Origin: Nibrella saemangeumensis
GTDB lineage: Bacteria > Bacteroidota > Bacteroidia > Cytophagales > Spirosomataceae
DNA: 64,000 nucleotides
Direction of reading: 5' to 3'
Assembly: GCF_039541915.1 (NCBI RefSeq)
Contig: NZ_BAABHD010000028.1
Coordinates: 1-64,000, forward strand
In this document: one piece after another, positions 15,749-25,288 of the stretch
Layout: each line of letters starts with the position of its first letter
Position numbering within the stretch: position 1 is the stretch's first letter
The notes under the pieces: model-generated
Database searches by the model: none
Told to the model about the DNA's origin: nothing
The model's input: the letters and a program-made list of their open reading frames with translations, nothing else
Position numbers and translations under genes: made by a program

Positions 15749-17674
15749 ATGAAACGCTACGCTTTTCTCTGTCTCACTGCTTTGTTCGCGTGGAGCCTTA
15801 CGCCCGCTGCGGCCCAGCAACGCTTTGATGTGGTTATCTACGGTGCTACGCCGGGCGGTATTTCGTCGGCCATTGCAGCTGCCCGCGAAGGTGCCTCGGT
15901 GGCTCTTTTTGAGGAGTTGTATCAGGTTGGCGGTTTGACCACAGGAGGGCTGTCTCATCCCGATTTCCGGACCCTCGAATCGCTCCAGGGTATTTACCGG
16001 GAGTACATGAATCGGGTGTCGAGGCATTATGCTACTACCTACGGACTTAATTCCAGTCAGGTACGTGATAGCTTCTACGGCACCCATGCCGAACCGAAAG
16101 TAGCCAAACTGATATTTGATACCTAGCTAGCCGAATACCCCAACATCCGGGTCTTTACCCGCCACCGACTGCAATCCGTCACTGTGACTACCCCGAAAGG
16201 CGGCAAGCCAACACTGACGGGTGCGGTATTTGCCAATCTAAATACAAATCAGCCGGTGCGGGTGACTGGCGCTGTTTTTATTGACGGCACCTACGAAGGT
16301 GATTTAATGGCGAAGGCCGGTTGTGAGTACCGGGTCGGCCGGGAAAGCCGGCAGGAATATGGCGAAATCTTTGCGGGGAAAGTGTACTACCACGACCAAA
16401 AGTTCTGGCTGGGCAGCACCGGCGAAGTCGACAAAGCCATTCAGGGGTTCAACTTCCGGGTATGCATGACCGACAGCGCCGAAAACCGCCTGCCCATCCC
16501 CAAACCCGATAACTACGACCGTACCACGTACCTGCCACTGCTGACGGATATAAAAAAGGGAAAGATTACCCAGTTCTCGGACCAGATTGTCAAAATCCAG
16601 CCGATGCCCAACCGGAAAGCCGACGTGAACGACCGCCATTTTGCCGGCAGTATGAGCCTATCCCGACCCGGCTGGAGTCACGAATGGCCCGACGGCTCTC
16701 CCGAAAAACGGCAGCAGATTTTCCAGCGCCACCTCGACTACACTTTGGGCTTGTTCTACTTCCTGCATAACGATTCGGAGGTGCCTGCCTCCATTCAAAA
16801 GGAAGCCCGGCAGTGGGGGTTGGCGAAAGACGAGTACCCGGAGAACAAAAACTTCACGCCATCGCTGTACGTGCGCGAAGGACGCCGGCTGGTGGGCGAA
16901 TTTATCTTCCTGGAGAAGCACTGCCAGCAGGCACCGGACGGTATTCGCGGTCACTGGCAGCCCAATGCCGTAGCCGTTGGCGATTATGGATTGAACTCCC
17001 ACGGCTGCAACGCACCCGACCGTTACCACCCCACCATCCGCGACGGGGCATTCAGTTTGTACTACAGCAATCTCCCCTACCAGATTCCGTATGGGGTGAT
17101 GGTACCCAAAACGGTAGACGGCTTGCTGGTGCCGGTAGCGGTGTCTTCATCCCACGTCGGCTATTCAGCTTTGCGATATGAGCCCATCTGGATGGCCCTG
17201 GGGCAGGCAGCCGGGCTGGCGGCTGCTCAGACCATGAAGCGGAAAGTACCCGTCCGCCAGGCTTATATTCCGGCACTTCAGAAGAAACTGCACGAAGCGG
17301 GAGCCATTACGGCGTATTTTTCGGATATTTTTCCAGATTCACCATATTTCAAGGTGTGTGAGTATTTCGCAACGCGGGGGTTTTTCCACAACGTGCCCGA
17401 TTCGCAAACGGTACCGTTTGTAGACCATTTTGTTTCAATATGGGGGCAGTATACCAAAGCATTCCCCTACCACACCGCCGAGCCGGAGAAACTAATGGAG
17501 AAGGAACTGGCTGGGCTATGGCTGAAAAAGGCAAACCTGCCCAATAGCCCGCTCCGGACGCAGTACAGCACCATGACGCGGGGACAATTTCTCAGCGAAT
17601 TGTATAAAGCAGTAGAACCGGATACTAAGGCCGGTACGCGGGATCAGGTGAAGAGGCAGGAAAAACAGGGTTAG
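15749..17674 (+). pseudogene. Secreted FAD-dependent oxidoreductase interrupted by an in-frame TAG
   Basis: One continuous 642-codon frame is broken only by TAG at 16124-16126. The first part (125 residues) has a signal peptide ending near PAAAQ and the FAD-binding start RFDVVIYGATPGGISSAIAAAREG. After the stop the same frame continues at once with LAEYPNIRVFTRHRL and runs to 17674; a GTG restart at 16184 would give 496 residues. The later half contains VFIDGTYEGDLMAKAG and a C-terminal ALGQAAGLAAAQ, both typical of FAD_oxidored-type (Pfam12831-like) proteins. Neither half alone would form a complete enzyme, since the Rossmann motif is in the first piece. TAG is used as a normal stop by other genes here. 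It could be a young nonsense mutation or a sequencing error. Confidence 0.85.
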
Positions 17675-17878
17675 TTAAGCCTCGCCCGTAGGTGACTGCT
17701 GCGAGCTCCCTTTCTCCTTATATAAGCGGGCCGCTTCGGCAATGGCGCGCATCACGGCTCCGTCCTCATCATCATAGGACATGTTTTTAGCCGTGGGGGT
17801 GCCCGGTGCCGGCCGCGACTTATCCGGGGCCGTGTCGGCCCGCTGGACCAGATCGATTATTTGGGTAATAGACATCAT
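17675..17878 (-). CDS. Small acidic hypothetical protein
   Basis: A 67-residue protein without signal peptide or membrane segment. Its stop codon directly abuts the stop of the convergent oxidoreductase gene. It starts with two adjacent ATG codons, either of which could be used. The N-terminal ITQIIDLVQRAD and the C-terminal AVMRAIAEAARLYKEKG look helical, separated by a Pro-rich linker. The C-terminal helix is faintly like the tail of biotin-carboxylase-associated small subunits, but the resemblance is too weak to name it. Upstream spacing is normal and no known family is recognised. It could be a spurious frame, though the amino-acid composition is protein-like. Confidence 0.5.
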   Translation of the reverse strand: MMSITQIIDLVQRADTAPDKSRPAPGTPTAKNMSYDDEDGAVMRAIAEAARLYKEKGSSQQSPTGEA

Positions 17879-18042
17879 ATCTTGTTATAACGTTGAATGC
17901 AGTCACTTGTTTAGCAGGAAAGGGAGGTTAATCTAACGCAAATTTTAATAGAAAAAAAGAGGTATAGCTGGAAATGAGGAAATGGCCCGTATTCGTCGTA
18001 ACGGTATTATCGTAGCGCACGAACCATAGTCGCTATCCCATC

Positions 18043-18084
18043 AAAAAGAAAAGCTCCGACAGGATCGTCGGAGCTTTTCTTTTT
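18043..18084. terminator. Strong bidirectional terminator
   Basis: Perfect 18-bp arms (18043-18060 and 18067-18084) around a 6-base loop, with A-rich and T-rich ends on the two sides so that either strand yields a hairpin followed by U residues. It lies 16 bases beyond the stop codon of the minus-strand aminotransferase gene, which it most likely terminates. Confidence 0.9.
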
Positions 18085-18099
18085 CGTCTATTACCGGGC

Positions 18100-19317
<1,218 letters not shown>

Positions 19318-19420
19318 GTTTTTGGGTGTTTACTGAATAATTGGCAATTTACCAACCGCGAAATTAACGCTTGTTTAACTAAAATCCGGTTTCTTTAGAA
19401 AATTTTAATTAGCAGCCGTA

Positions 19421-19903
19421 TCAATCGTCAAGTTTCACAACCTGTCCCTGGTCCTTACACTCCGCTAATAAGGTCAGATTGGTTTTGGCCAGCAGCGGAT
19501 GTACAAAATCCGGCGCAATCTCGCATAGGGGAACTAGGGTAAACCGGCGCTGGTGCAGGTAGGGGTGTGGAATCGCCAGCCGGTCGGACTGGAAGACATA
19601 CTGGCTGTAGTACAGAATATCAATGTCGATCACCCGTGCGCCCCATTTATCGTAGCGGATACGGCCCAGATTTTGCTCAATCGTCTGAATCTGATCCAGC
19701 ACCCGCTGGGGCGACATGTCGGTTTCGGTAACCAGCACCTGATTCAGAAAAGACGGCTGGTCTGTAACGCCCCAGGGAGCCGTTTCGTACAAAGCCGACA
19801 CACGGGTAACAGGGCCAATCAGCAAATGAATTAATTCGCGGGCCTTCATTACAGTGGCGCTTCGTTCGCCCAGATTGGCACCTAATAAGAGGTAAACATC
19901 CAT
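19421..19903 (-). CDS. folK: 2-amino-4-hydroxy-6-hydroxymethyldihydropteridine diphosphokinase
   Basis: About 160 residues, counted from the ATG at 19903; an upstream TTG at 19915 would add four residues. HPPK transfers pyrophosphate from ATP to the pterin precursor of folate. Diagnostic stretches are YLLLGANLGER at the N-terminus, ALYETAPWGVTDQPSFLNQV, and RYDKWGARVIDIDILYY, which holds the two metal-binding aspartates (DIDIL). IPHPYLHQRRFTLVPL completes the active site. Length is normal. It lies between the aminotransferase and TspO-like genes, all on the minus strand, with a promoter-like TAATTTTG just upstream. No other folate gene is in the window. Confidence 0.93.
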   Translation of the reverse strand: MDVYLLLGANLGERSATVMKARELIHLLIGPVTRVSALYETAPWGVTDQPSFLNQVLVTETDMSPQRVLDQIQTIEQNLGRIRYDKWGARVIDIDILYYSQYVFQSDRLAIPHPYLHQRRFTLVPLCEIAPDFVHPLLAKTNLTLLAECKDQGQVVKLDD

Positions 19904-19912
19904 AACAGAGGA

Positions 19913-19920
19913 CAAAATTA
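19913..19920 (-). promoter_or_regulatory. Candidate -7 element for folK
   Basis: On the minus strand this reads TAATTTTG, a full match to TAnnTTTG, and would give a leader of only a few bases before the ATG at 19903. It overlaps the alternative TTG start, which argues for the ATG. No clear -33 box was seen. Confidence 0.4.
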
Positions 19921-19960
19921 GAGTCCGCCCATTAAGGATGAGGACTATACGCTAATGATT

Positions 19961-20725
19961 TCAGGTGTAGGCTGGTGTTTTACGCGAAATAACGCCGGCA
20001 ATGGCCAGCACCACCGCTCCAACCGCACACGCACCGGCAATAAGCTGCACATAGTACGCATCCGCCTGCTCTACGGCTATTGCGGTATAAGCCCAGGTAA
20101 AAACCAGGATATAAGCGACATTGCGGTAGCGGTTAAACACAAAGGCCCCAACAAAGAGTCCGATAATAATCATGACAACCGACCAGGTAGGCTCCTCAAG
20201 CCCTACGCCTTCAAATCCAGTCGCTTTCAGCCATACAGCCGCATTGGCGATGGTGGCCACAGTGACCCAGCCAAAGTAGATGGAGAACGGGATGCGCGAT
20301 AGCCACGTTTCGGTAGCCGGCACAGGCTTTTTGTTTATTTGCAACCCTTCGGTAATCATCAGCAGCGTAAACAACATCCCCAGGATTACCGCCACCGATG
20401 CACTGAACAGTTCGTTTTGAAACAGGGGCAGCCAGATGCAGTTCAAAACACCGTTGATAACCACCCACTGCCGAATGGTTCGGAAACGCGGATTGTTGCG
20501 CTGCGCCGGTGTGGCCTGATAGAACGCAAAAGCTAACAGACCCAGATAGATAAGGCCCCAGATGGAGAAAGCATAACCCGCCGGGGTAAAGAAGGTATGG
20601 TACTTATCGGATACCGTGGCGTTGGTCTGCCCGCCAAAAGGTATGGCGGTAGACAAGTAGTTTACCACAAGAACAGAGATGATGGTAAATACGACCAGAA
20701 ACTGCCAGAGCTTATCGTTCTTCAT
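19961..20725 (-). CDS. TspO/MBR-like tryptophan-rich sensory membrane protein
   Basis: A 254-residue polytopic membrane protein with about seven hydrophobic segments. The N-terminal half contains FTPAGYAFSIWGLIYLGL, and later come IWLPLFQNE and PFSIYFGWVTVATIANAAVWL. These Trp/Pro-rich phrases match the bacterial tryptophan-rich sensory protein group related to TspO, although this one is longer than the five-helix TspO of about 160 residues. TspO proteins bind porphyrins and affect stress responses, but for this longer group the role is not settled. A large nested hairpin (20731-20773) ends 5 bases before its start codon and may control it. It is downstream of the OmpA gene on the same strand. 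Confidence 0.8.
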   Translation of the reverse strand: MKNDKLWQFLVVFTIISVLVVNYLSTAIPFGGQTNATVSDKYHTFFTPAGYAFSIWGLIYLGLLAFAFYQATPAQRNNPRFRTIRQWVVINGVLNCIWLPLFQNELFSASVAVILGMLFTLLMITEGLQINKKPVPATETWLSRIPFSIYFGWVTVATIANAAVWLKATGFEGVGLEEPTWSVVMIIIGLFVGAFVFNRYRNVAYILVFTWAYTAIAVEQADAYYVQLIAGACAVGAVVLAIAGVISRKTPAYT

Positions 20726-20730
20726 AACAA

Positions 20731-20773
20731 AACGGGTTTGTCATTAACGCTTTCCGTTAACAACAAACCCGTT
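20731..20773 (-). promoter_or_regulatory. Nested leader hairpin directly before the TspO-like gene
   Basis: Outer arms of 11 bp (20731-20741 and 20763-20773, AACGGGTTTGT and its complement) enclose an inner 6-bp stem (20744-20749 and 20755-20760, TTAACG/CGTTAA). In the minus-strand transcript it sits between the OmpA stop codon and the TspO start, ending 5 bases before the ATG. It could be the OmpA terminator, or a structure that hides the ribosome-binding region of the TspO-like gene. Confidence 0.65.
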
Positions 20774-20824
20774 CAGTATAGTGTTTTTTATCACTTGACG
20801 GCTTATAGGCGGCCAGGGTCTTTG

Positions 20825-22798
20825 TCAGTAGCTCAGAATCTTGAACTCGGTCCGGCGGTTACGCTGGTGTTCTTCTTCCGTCTGCGCATTTTTCACCACC
20901 AGTTGGGTTTCGCCGTAGCCTTTGGCAACCATCCGGTCTGCCTCAATACCCCGGGAAACAATGTAATCAACAGCGGCCTTGGCCCGGTTCTGCGACAAAC
21001 GCATGTTATAAGCATCCGGGGCGCGTACGTCGGTATGTGAACTCAGTTCAATTTTCAGGCTCGGGTTATCTTTCAGAATCGTTACCAGCTTCTCCAGTTC
21101 CTCGGCCGCGTCCGGACGAATGTTGTACTTATCGAGATCGTAATAGATATTCTCCAGCACGAATGTCCTGTTCAGCGTTGCCCGATCCAATAGAACGTCT
21201 ACGTTAAACGTAGTATCAGTCTCTGGCTTAGTCAGAAAGATTTCCGGGATACTGCGTCCCTGCATGGTAAAGGGTACTCGTCTGGTCAGATAGCCTTTAC
21301 GTTCAACCAGAACGGTGTAGTCTTTACCTTCCTGCAGTGGGTATTTACCAAAAGTTCCCTGCTGCCCGGTTGTTACCTCGGCAATGGGCGCACCGGCAGC
21401 CTCATCCAGGATCCGAACACGGGCAGAGTCGAGCGGAATAGCCGGTGTTTCGTTGGCCTGTACCGTTCCGGCAAGAAAGTAGCGGACAACCTTAGGCGCT
21501 CCCTGCGCAATCGTTGGGGTTTCTGGTGCGACGGATGTTCCAAAGAAGTAAATATCGTCGTCCCCTTTACCACCCTGCCGGTTCGAGGCAAAATAGCCGT
21601 TCTCCTTGTCAACAAACATCAGTCCGAAATCATCGGCCGGCGAGTTGACCGGCTGTCCCAGGTTTTCAACCCGGATTACGCCCTGTGAGCGCGTAGCCAC
21701 AAAAACATCGAGCTTGCCTAAACCGGGATGCCCGTCGGAGGCAAAAAACAGCCTGCCATCTTCGGCTACGTACGGGAATATTTCGTCGCCGGGGGTATTG
21801 ATATCCCGGCCCATGTTAACCGGACGGCTGAACCGGCCGGAAGCGTCCATATTGGTCCGGTACAGGTCAATACCGCCAGCACCACCCGCCCGATTAGAGG
21901 CAAAATACAAGGTACGACCGTCGGCCGAAAAGGCCGGTGAGCCATCCCAGGCCAGTGAGTCGCTGACGGGCAGCAGTTGCGGCTGGGTCCAGTTACCGTC
22001 GGTTCCCTGCCGGCTAATATATAAGTCTACATCGGCACCACCTTTACGCTTGCCGGTGTTCCCGCGGGCAAAGACCATGGTTTTACCATCTTTCGAGAAC
22101 GCCGGAGTACCTTCGTTAGCCTCGGCCAGAAATACGTTGCTGCTGAACAACTGGGGGGCATTACCCGTCTCGTCGGGTGTCTGGCCCAGTTTTGTCTTAT
22201 AAAGACCCAGCATTGGCAGCCCGTTGTTCTTATACACCTTGTCCTTGCGAGATGCCGTGAAGATCAGCTCATCACCCCGCACAACCGGTGCAAACTCAGC
22301 CCCTGGGGAGTTCAGATTCCCCATGTTCTTAATCTGAAAATTACTCTTATTCCGAGACAGCGCATCCACAACCCGCAGCGTTTCTACCTCCCGACGAGCC
22401 TTTTCCAGGTTGGTTTTATTCGTCGGTTTGCTCTGCACATATTTCTCTAACTGTTGCAGAGCTTCGGCATACTGTCCCTGTGTCTTTAGTGCGTAAGCGT
22501 AGTGCATCCGGGCGTCGGCGTCAGTAGCACCGGCGTCTATGGCTTTCTGGTAAAAAGGAGCCGCATCGGCAAAGCGGTTGGAGAGCCGGTACGATTCGGC
22601 GGTATAGTAGTTCAGCCGGGCCGCATCGATATTGCCCGCTGTTGCTGCCTTCTGGAAATTTTCAATAGCCGGGTTGTATTCACCCGCTTCAAAGTGACGA
22701 ACACCCTTCTTATAGGCCTGCATCGCCGAATTACAACTCACCAGTCCGGCGCCTACGCACAGGGCCACCAGCAGAGAGAAGGAAGTACTGATTTTCAT
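20825..22798 (-). CDS. OmpA-family lipoprotein with TPR, beta-propeller and carboxypeptidase-regulatory domains (PorE-like)
   Basis: About 657 residues from the ATG at 22798; an upstream ATG at 22825 would spoil the signal peptide. The lipobox LVSC gives Cys22. Domain order is TPR repeats (about 30-130), PD40/WD40-like propeller blades (about 150-420, phrases such as DGSPAFSADGRTLYFASNR), a carboxypeptidase-regulatory-like fold (about 440-520) and a C-terminal OmpA peptidoglycan-binding domain (about 545-657, with LSSHTDVRAPDAYNMRLSQNRA). This is the architecture of PorE, which anchors the type IX secretion machinery to peptidoglycan in Porphyromonas. Many Bacteroidota carry paralogues, so a direct T9SS role is inference. 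The gene stands alone here without other por genes. Confidence 0.85.
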   Translation of the reverse strand: MKISTSFSLLVALCVGAGLVSCNSAMQAYKKGVRHFEAGEYNPAIENFQKAATAGNIDAARLNYYTAESYRLSNRFADAAPFYQKAIDAGATDADARMHYAYALKTQGQYAEALQQLEKYVQSKPTNKTNLEKARREVETLRVVDALSRNKSNFQIKNMGNLNSPGAEFAPVVRGDELIFTASRKDKVYKNNGLPMLGLYKTKLGQTPDETGNAPQLFSSNVFLAEANEGTPAFSKDGKTMVFARGNTGKRKGGADVDLYISRQGTDGNWTQPQLLPVSDSLAWDGSPAFSADGRTLYFASNRAGGAGGIDLYRTNMDASGRFSRPVNMGRDINTPGDEIFPYVAEDGRLFFASDGHPGLGKLDVFVATRSQGVIRVENLGQPVNSPADDFGLMFVDKENGYFASNRQGGKGDDDIYFFGTSVAPETPTIAQGAPKVVRYFLAGTVQANETPAIPLDSARVRILDEAAGAPIAEVTTGQQGTFGKYPLQEGKDYTVLVERKGYLTRRVPFTMQGRSIPEIFLTKPETDTTFNVDVLLDRATLNRTFVLENIYYDLDKYNIRPDAAEELEKLVTILKDNPSLKIELSSHTDVRAPDAYNMRLSQNRAKAAVDYIVSRGIEADRMVAKGYGETQLVVKNAQTEEEHQRNRRTEFKILSY

Positions 22799-22988
22799 AT
22801 AGCTTGAACGTGGGAAAAGCATCATATGCCGTCAAGATAGTTATTTCCTGACAGGCTATACTTTTTAACGGTTAAAATCTGATTTTATTGAAGATTGTTT
22901 AGAGACAAAACGAGGATATAGGTTATGTTTTAGAGGTCTTATAAGGGATTGATTAACGAGCTAAAGCCCGTGAGTACGTTGGATTTTG

Positions 22989-22996
22989 TAAATTTG
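22989..22996 (+). promoter_or_regulatory. Candidate -7 element for udk
   Basis: TAAATTTG, a full match to TAnnTTTG, placed 8 bases before the udk start codon, so the message would be nearly leaderless. No good -33 box was found, so confidence is limited. Confidence 0.4.
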
Positions 22997-23004
22997 CGCC
23001 TGAT

Positions 23005-23631
23005 ATGACTAATAAGCCGTTTATTGTCGGTATTACCGGCGGAAGTGCCTCCGGCAAGACTTCTTTTTTAAGCCAGCTCCTGCATGCGTTCGCTGATGAC
23101 CAGATCTGTCTGATTTCGCAGGATAACTACTATCGGGAGTTGCAATACATTCCCCGTGATCAGAACGGCATTCATAATTTCGATTTACCCGAAACGATAG
23201 ACCATCACCGCTTTGCCGAACACCTGCGCCGGCTGCACCAGGGTGAAGAAGTCCAGACGCTGGAATACACGTTTAACAACCCGAACGTGGTGCCGAAAAT
23301 GCTGACCTATCGGCCAACACCGATTATTATTGTGGAGGGCCTGTTTGTCTTTCACTTCAAAGACGTAGCCGACCAGCTCGATCTAAAGATTTTCATTGAT
23401 GCCAAAAACAAAACCAAGCTGGAACGGCGCATTCTGCGGGACCAGACGCACCGGGGCATTACCATAGAAACCATTATGTACCAGTGGGAAAATCACGTAC
23501 TGCCGACGTACAAGCAGTTTATTAAACCGTACAAAGGGGAGTCGGATATTGTGATCCCCAACAACCGGCACTTTGAAAAAGGCCTTGACGTAGTTGTCAG
23601 TTACCTGAAAACAAAACTCCCCGCCCGATAA
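23005..23631 (+). CDS. udk: Uridine kinase
   Basis: A 208-residue P-loop kinase that phosphorylates uridine (and usually cytidine) in pyrimidine salvage. The Walker A is GITGGSASGKTS near residues 9-20. It is followed by ISQDNYYREL, whose Asp-Tyr-Tyr is conserved in the nucleoside site, and NFDLPETIDHHRF. The strand ending PIIIVEGLFVFH carries the Walker B-like region, and DQTHRGIT fits the lid. Length is typical. It is divergent from the OmpA gene and convergent with the NUDIX gene, with 4 bases between the stop codons. Confidence 0.93.
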   Translation: MTNKPFIVGITGGSASGKTSFLSQLLHAFADDQICLISQDNYYRELQYIPRDQNGIHNFDLPETIDHHRFAEHLRRLHQGEEVQTLEYTFNNPNVVPKMLTYRPTPIIIVEGLFVFHFKDVADQLDLKIFIDAKNKTKLERRILRDQTHRGITIETIMYQWENHVLPTYKQFIKPYKGESDIVIPNNRHFEKGLDVVVSYLKTKLPAR

Positions 23632-23635
23632 AAGC

Positions 23636-24139
23636 TTATTCGACGGGGCTGGGTAAGCGCCTGGCCAGCCACTCTTTTACCGCCACGCCGGTACCAAACG
23701 GCCAGGGTTTGAGCTTGTGTATCGGTACGATCCTGTAAGCCTGGAGTTCCTCTTCATCCATCCGGATTTCGCCGGTGGCCCGAACATGGTACGCGATGAT
23801 GAGTTCGTTACGCTGGTGAAAGGTGTATATACCCAGTCGTTCGACAATCTCGGCATCCAGACCAATTTCTTCCTGAATCTCCCGCAGGATGGCTTCGTCG
23901 GGTTCTTCGCCATGTTCCAGAAAGCCGGTGACCAGCCCAAACCATTCGGCAGGCCAGCCTTTGTTCTGGATGAGCACCACAGATTCGTTGTCATATTCCA
24001 CAATGGCCCCTACTACTGGCAGCGGATTATTCCAGTACACATAGCCGCAGGCCCGCGAACAGATCAGTCGTTCGCGGCCACCGGCCTGTCCGGTAGTCAG
24101 GGCATTGCCACATTGCGGACAAAAGGTCATTTTATGCAT
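23636..24139 (-). CDS. NUDIX hydrolase with N-terminal zinc ribbon
   Basis: A 167-residue protein. An N-terminal zinc ribbon has CPQC (7-10) and a second cysteine pair at C27 and C31. The catalytic NUDIX box occupies residues 72-94, with the required Gly, Glu, ArgGlu and GluGlu residues in the GX5EX7REUXEEXGU pattern. This layout is shared with NADH pyrophosphatase NudC and related small NUDIX proteins. It lacks the longer N-terminal domain of NudC, and the downstream SQPWPFP-like NADH motif of NudC appears only as KPWPFGTG. It may therefore hydrolyse NAD(H) or a related nucleotide, but the substrate is uncertain. It is cytoplasmic. Confidence 0.9.
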   Translation of the reverse strand: MHKMTFCPQCGNALTTGQAGGRERLICSRACGYVYWNNPLPVVGAIVEYDNESVVLIQNKGWPAEWFGLVTGFLEHGEEPDEAILREIQEEIGLDAEIVERLGIYTFHQRNELIIAYHVRATGEIRMDEEELQAYRIVPIHKLKPWPFGTGVAVKEWLARRLPSPVE

Positions 24140-24232
24140 GGTCAGGCAGGAATAGGGACATCAAAATACGAACGCGCCGGTAAAGTAGAAAGTGCGCATC
24201 GCTGAATTTATTACCTAGCCAATAAGGTTTTG

Positions 24233-24240
24233 TATCTTTG
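24233..24240 (+). promoter_or_regulatory. Candidate -7 element for the ruvX-def-yafV operon
   Basis: TATCTTTG, a full match to the Bacteroidota -7 consensus, 37 bases before the ruvX start. It is the only good promoter-like element before three same-strand genes spaced by 20 bases and 1 base. The -33 region is AT-rich without a clean TTTG. Confidence 0.5.
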
Positions 24241-24277
24241 CAGCTTAGTCAGTAGTTACCTATTCTAAACAGGCGAA

Positions 24278-24694
24278 TTGTTGGGACGAATCGTTGCCAT
24301 TGATTACGGGGCCAAGCGGACGGGCATAGCCGTGACCGATCCGTTGCAGATCATTGCCTCGGCGCTGGAAACGGTACCGTCGCATCAGTTACTTGAGTAC
24401 CTGAAGAAATACGCCGTTGCGGAGCCGGTTGAGGCTTTCGTCGTTGGCATGCCGAAGCGGCTCGATAACACGGATACGAATAACACTCCGCTGGTGAAAG
24501 CGTTTGTAAAGAAGTTACAGACCACGTTTCCCGATGTACCGATCCACCTGCACGACGAGCGGTTTACGTCATCGATGGCCCTAAAAGCCATGATTGCCGC
24601 AGGAACCAAGAAGAAGGACCGTCGCGAGAAGGGTAACATTGATAAAGTGAGTGCAACAATTATTTTACAGTCTTTTATGGAAAGCAGGCGGTAG
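24278..24694 (+). CDS. ruvX: Holliday junction resolvase-like protein RuvX/YqgF
   Basis: A 138-residue RNase H-fold protein starting at TTG (24278, or the next codon 24281). It has the family motifs: IVAIDYGAKRTGIAVTD with the first catalytic Asp, FVVGMPKRLDN in the middle, and HLHDERFTSSMAL with the conserved Asp-Glu. A KVSATIILQSFME segment ends the domain. YqgF/RuvX proteins are implicated in pre-16S rRNA processing and possibly Holliday junction cleavage; the rRNA role is the better supported in enterics. It is the first gene of an apparent operon with def and an omega-amidase gene. Confidence 0.92.
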   Translation: MLGRIVAIDYGAKRTGIAVTDPLQIIASALETVPSHQLLEYLKKYAVAEPVEAFVVGMPKRLDNTDTNNTPLVKAFVKKLQTTFPDVPIHLHDERFTSSMALKAMIAAGTKKKDRREKGNIDKVSATIILQSFMESRR

Positions 24695-24714
24695 CCTGCC
24701 CTTGCAAATTCGTT

Positions 24715-25287
24715 ATGATACTGCCGATTGTAGCCTATGGCGACCCGGTTCTGCGGAAACGGGCAAAAGATATTGAAAAGGGTAACCTGGATGTAAAGAA
24801 ACTGACCGAGGATATGTTCGAGACGATGTATGCCTCGTCGGGTATCGGGCTGGCTGCTCCGCAGATTGGCCAAAGCATCCGGCTATTTGTCGTTGACGGG
24901 ACTCCCTTGAATGAAGACGAACCGGAAGAAGAGCAGGACCCAAGCCTGCAGGGTTTTAAAAAGGTGTTTGTCAACCCGGAAGTAATAGATGAAGACGGCG
25001 ATGAATGGGCCTTTGAAGAAGGTTGTCTGAGTATCCCCGGAATTCGGGCCGAAGTATACCGACCCGAACGGCTTCGTATCCGCTACTTCGATGTTGACTG
25101 GAACGAGCATGTTGAAGAATATGACGGGATGGCTGCCCGCATTATTCAGCATGAATACGATCATATCGAAGGCAAACTTTTCACCGACTACCTTTCTCCG
25201 CTGAAACGCCAGCTCCTCAAAAAAAAGCTGGCCGATATTACGAAGGGTAATGTGAAAGTGGATTATAGGATGCGGTTTCCCAAATAA
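24715..25287 (+). CDS. def: Peptide deformylase
   Basis: A 190-residue deformylase that removes the formyl group from the N-terminal methionine of new proteins. All three active-site motifs are present: GIGLAAPQ (43-50), EGCLS (102-106, metal ligand Cys104) and HEYDH (146-150, metal ligands His146 and His150, catalytic Glu147). An acidic insert (NEDEPEEEQDP, about 67-76) between the first two motifs is typical of Bacteroidota forms. It follows ruvX by 20 bases, and the next gene starts 1 base after its stop, so translation is probably coupled. Confidence 0.96.
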   Translation: MILPIVAYGDPVLRKRAKDIEKGNLDVKKLTEDMFETMYASSGIGLAAPQIGQSIRLFVVDGTPLNEDEPEEEQDPSLQGFKKVFVNPEVIDEDGDEWAFEEGCLSIPGIRAEVYRPERLRIRYFDVDWNEHVEEYDGMAARIIQHEYDHIEGKLFTDYLSPLKRQLLKKKLADITKGNVKVDYRMRFPK

Positions 25288-25288
25288 T

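Noticed and set aside
22799..22825. Upstream start of the OmpA lipoprotein
   Set aside because: It would put nine residues in front of a clean lipoprotein signal peptide that begins at the ATG at 22798.
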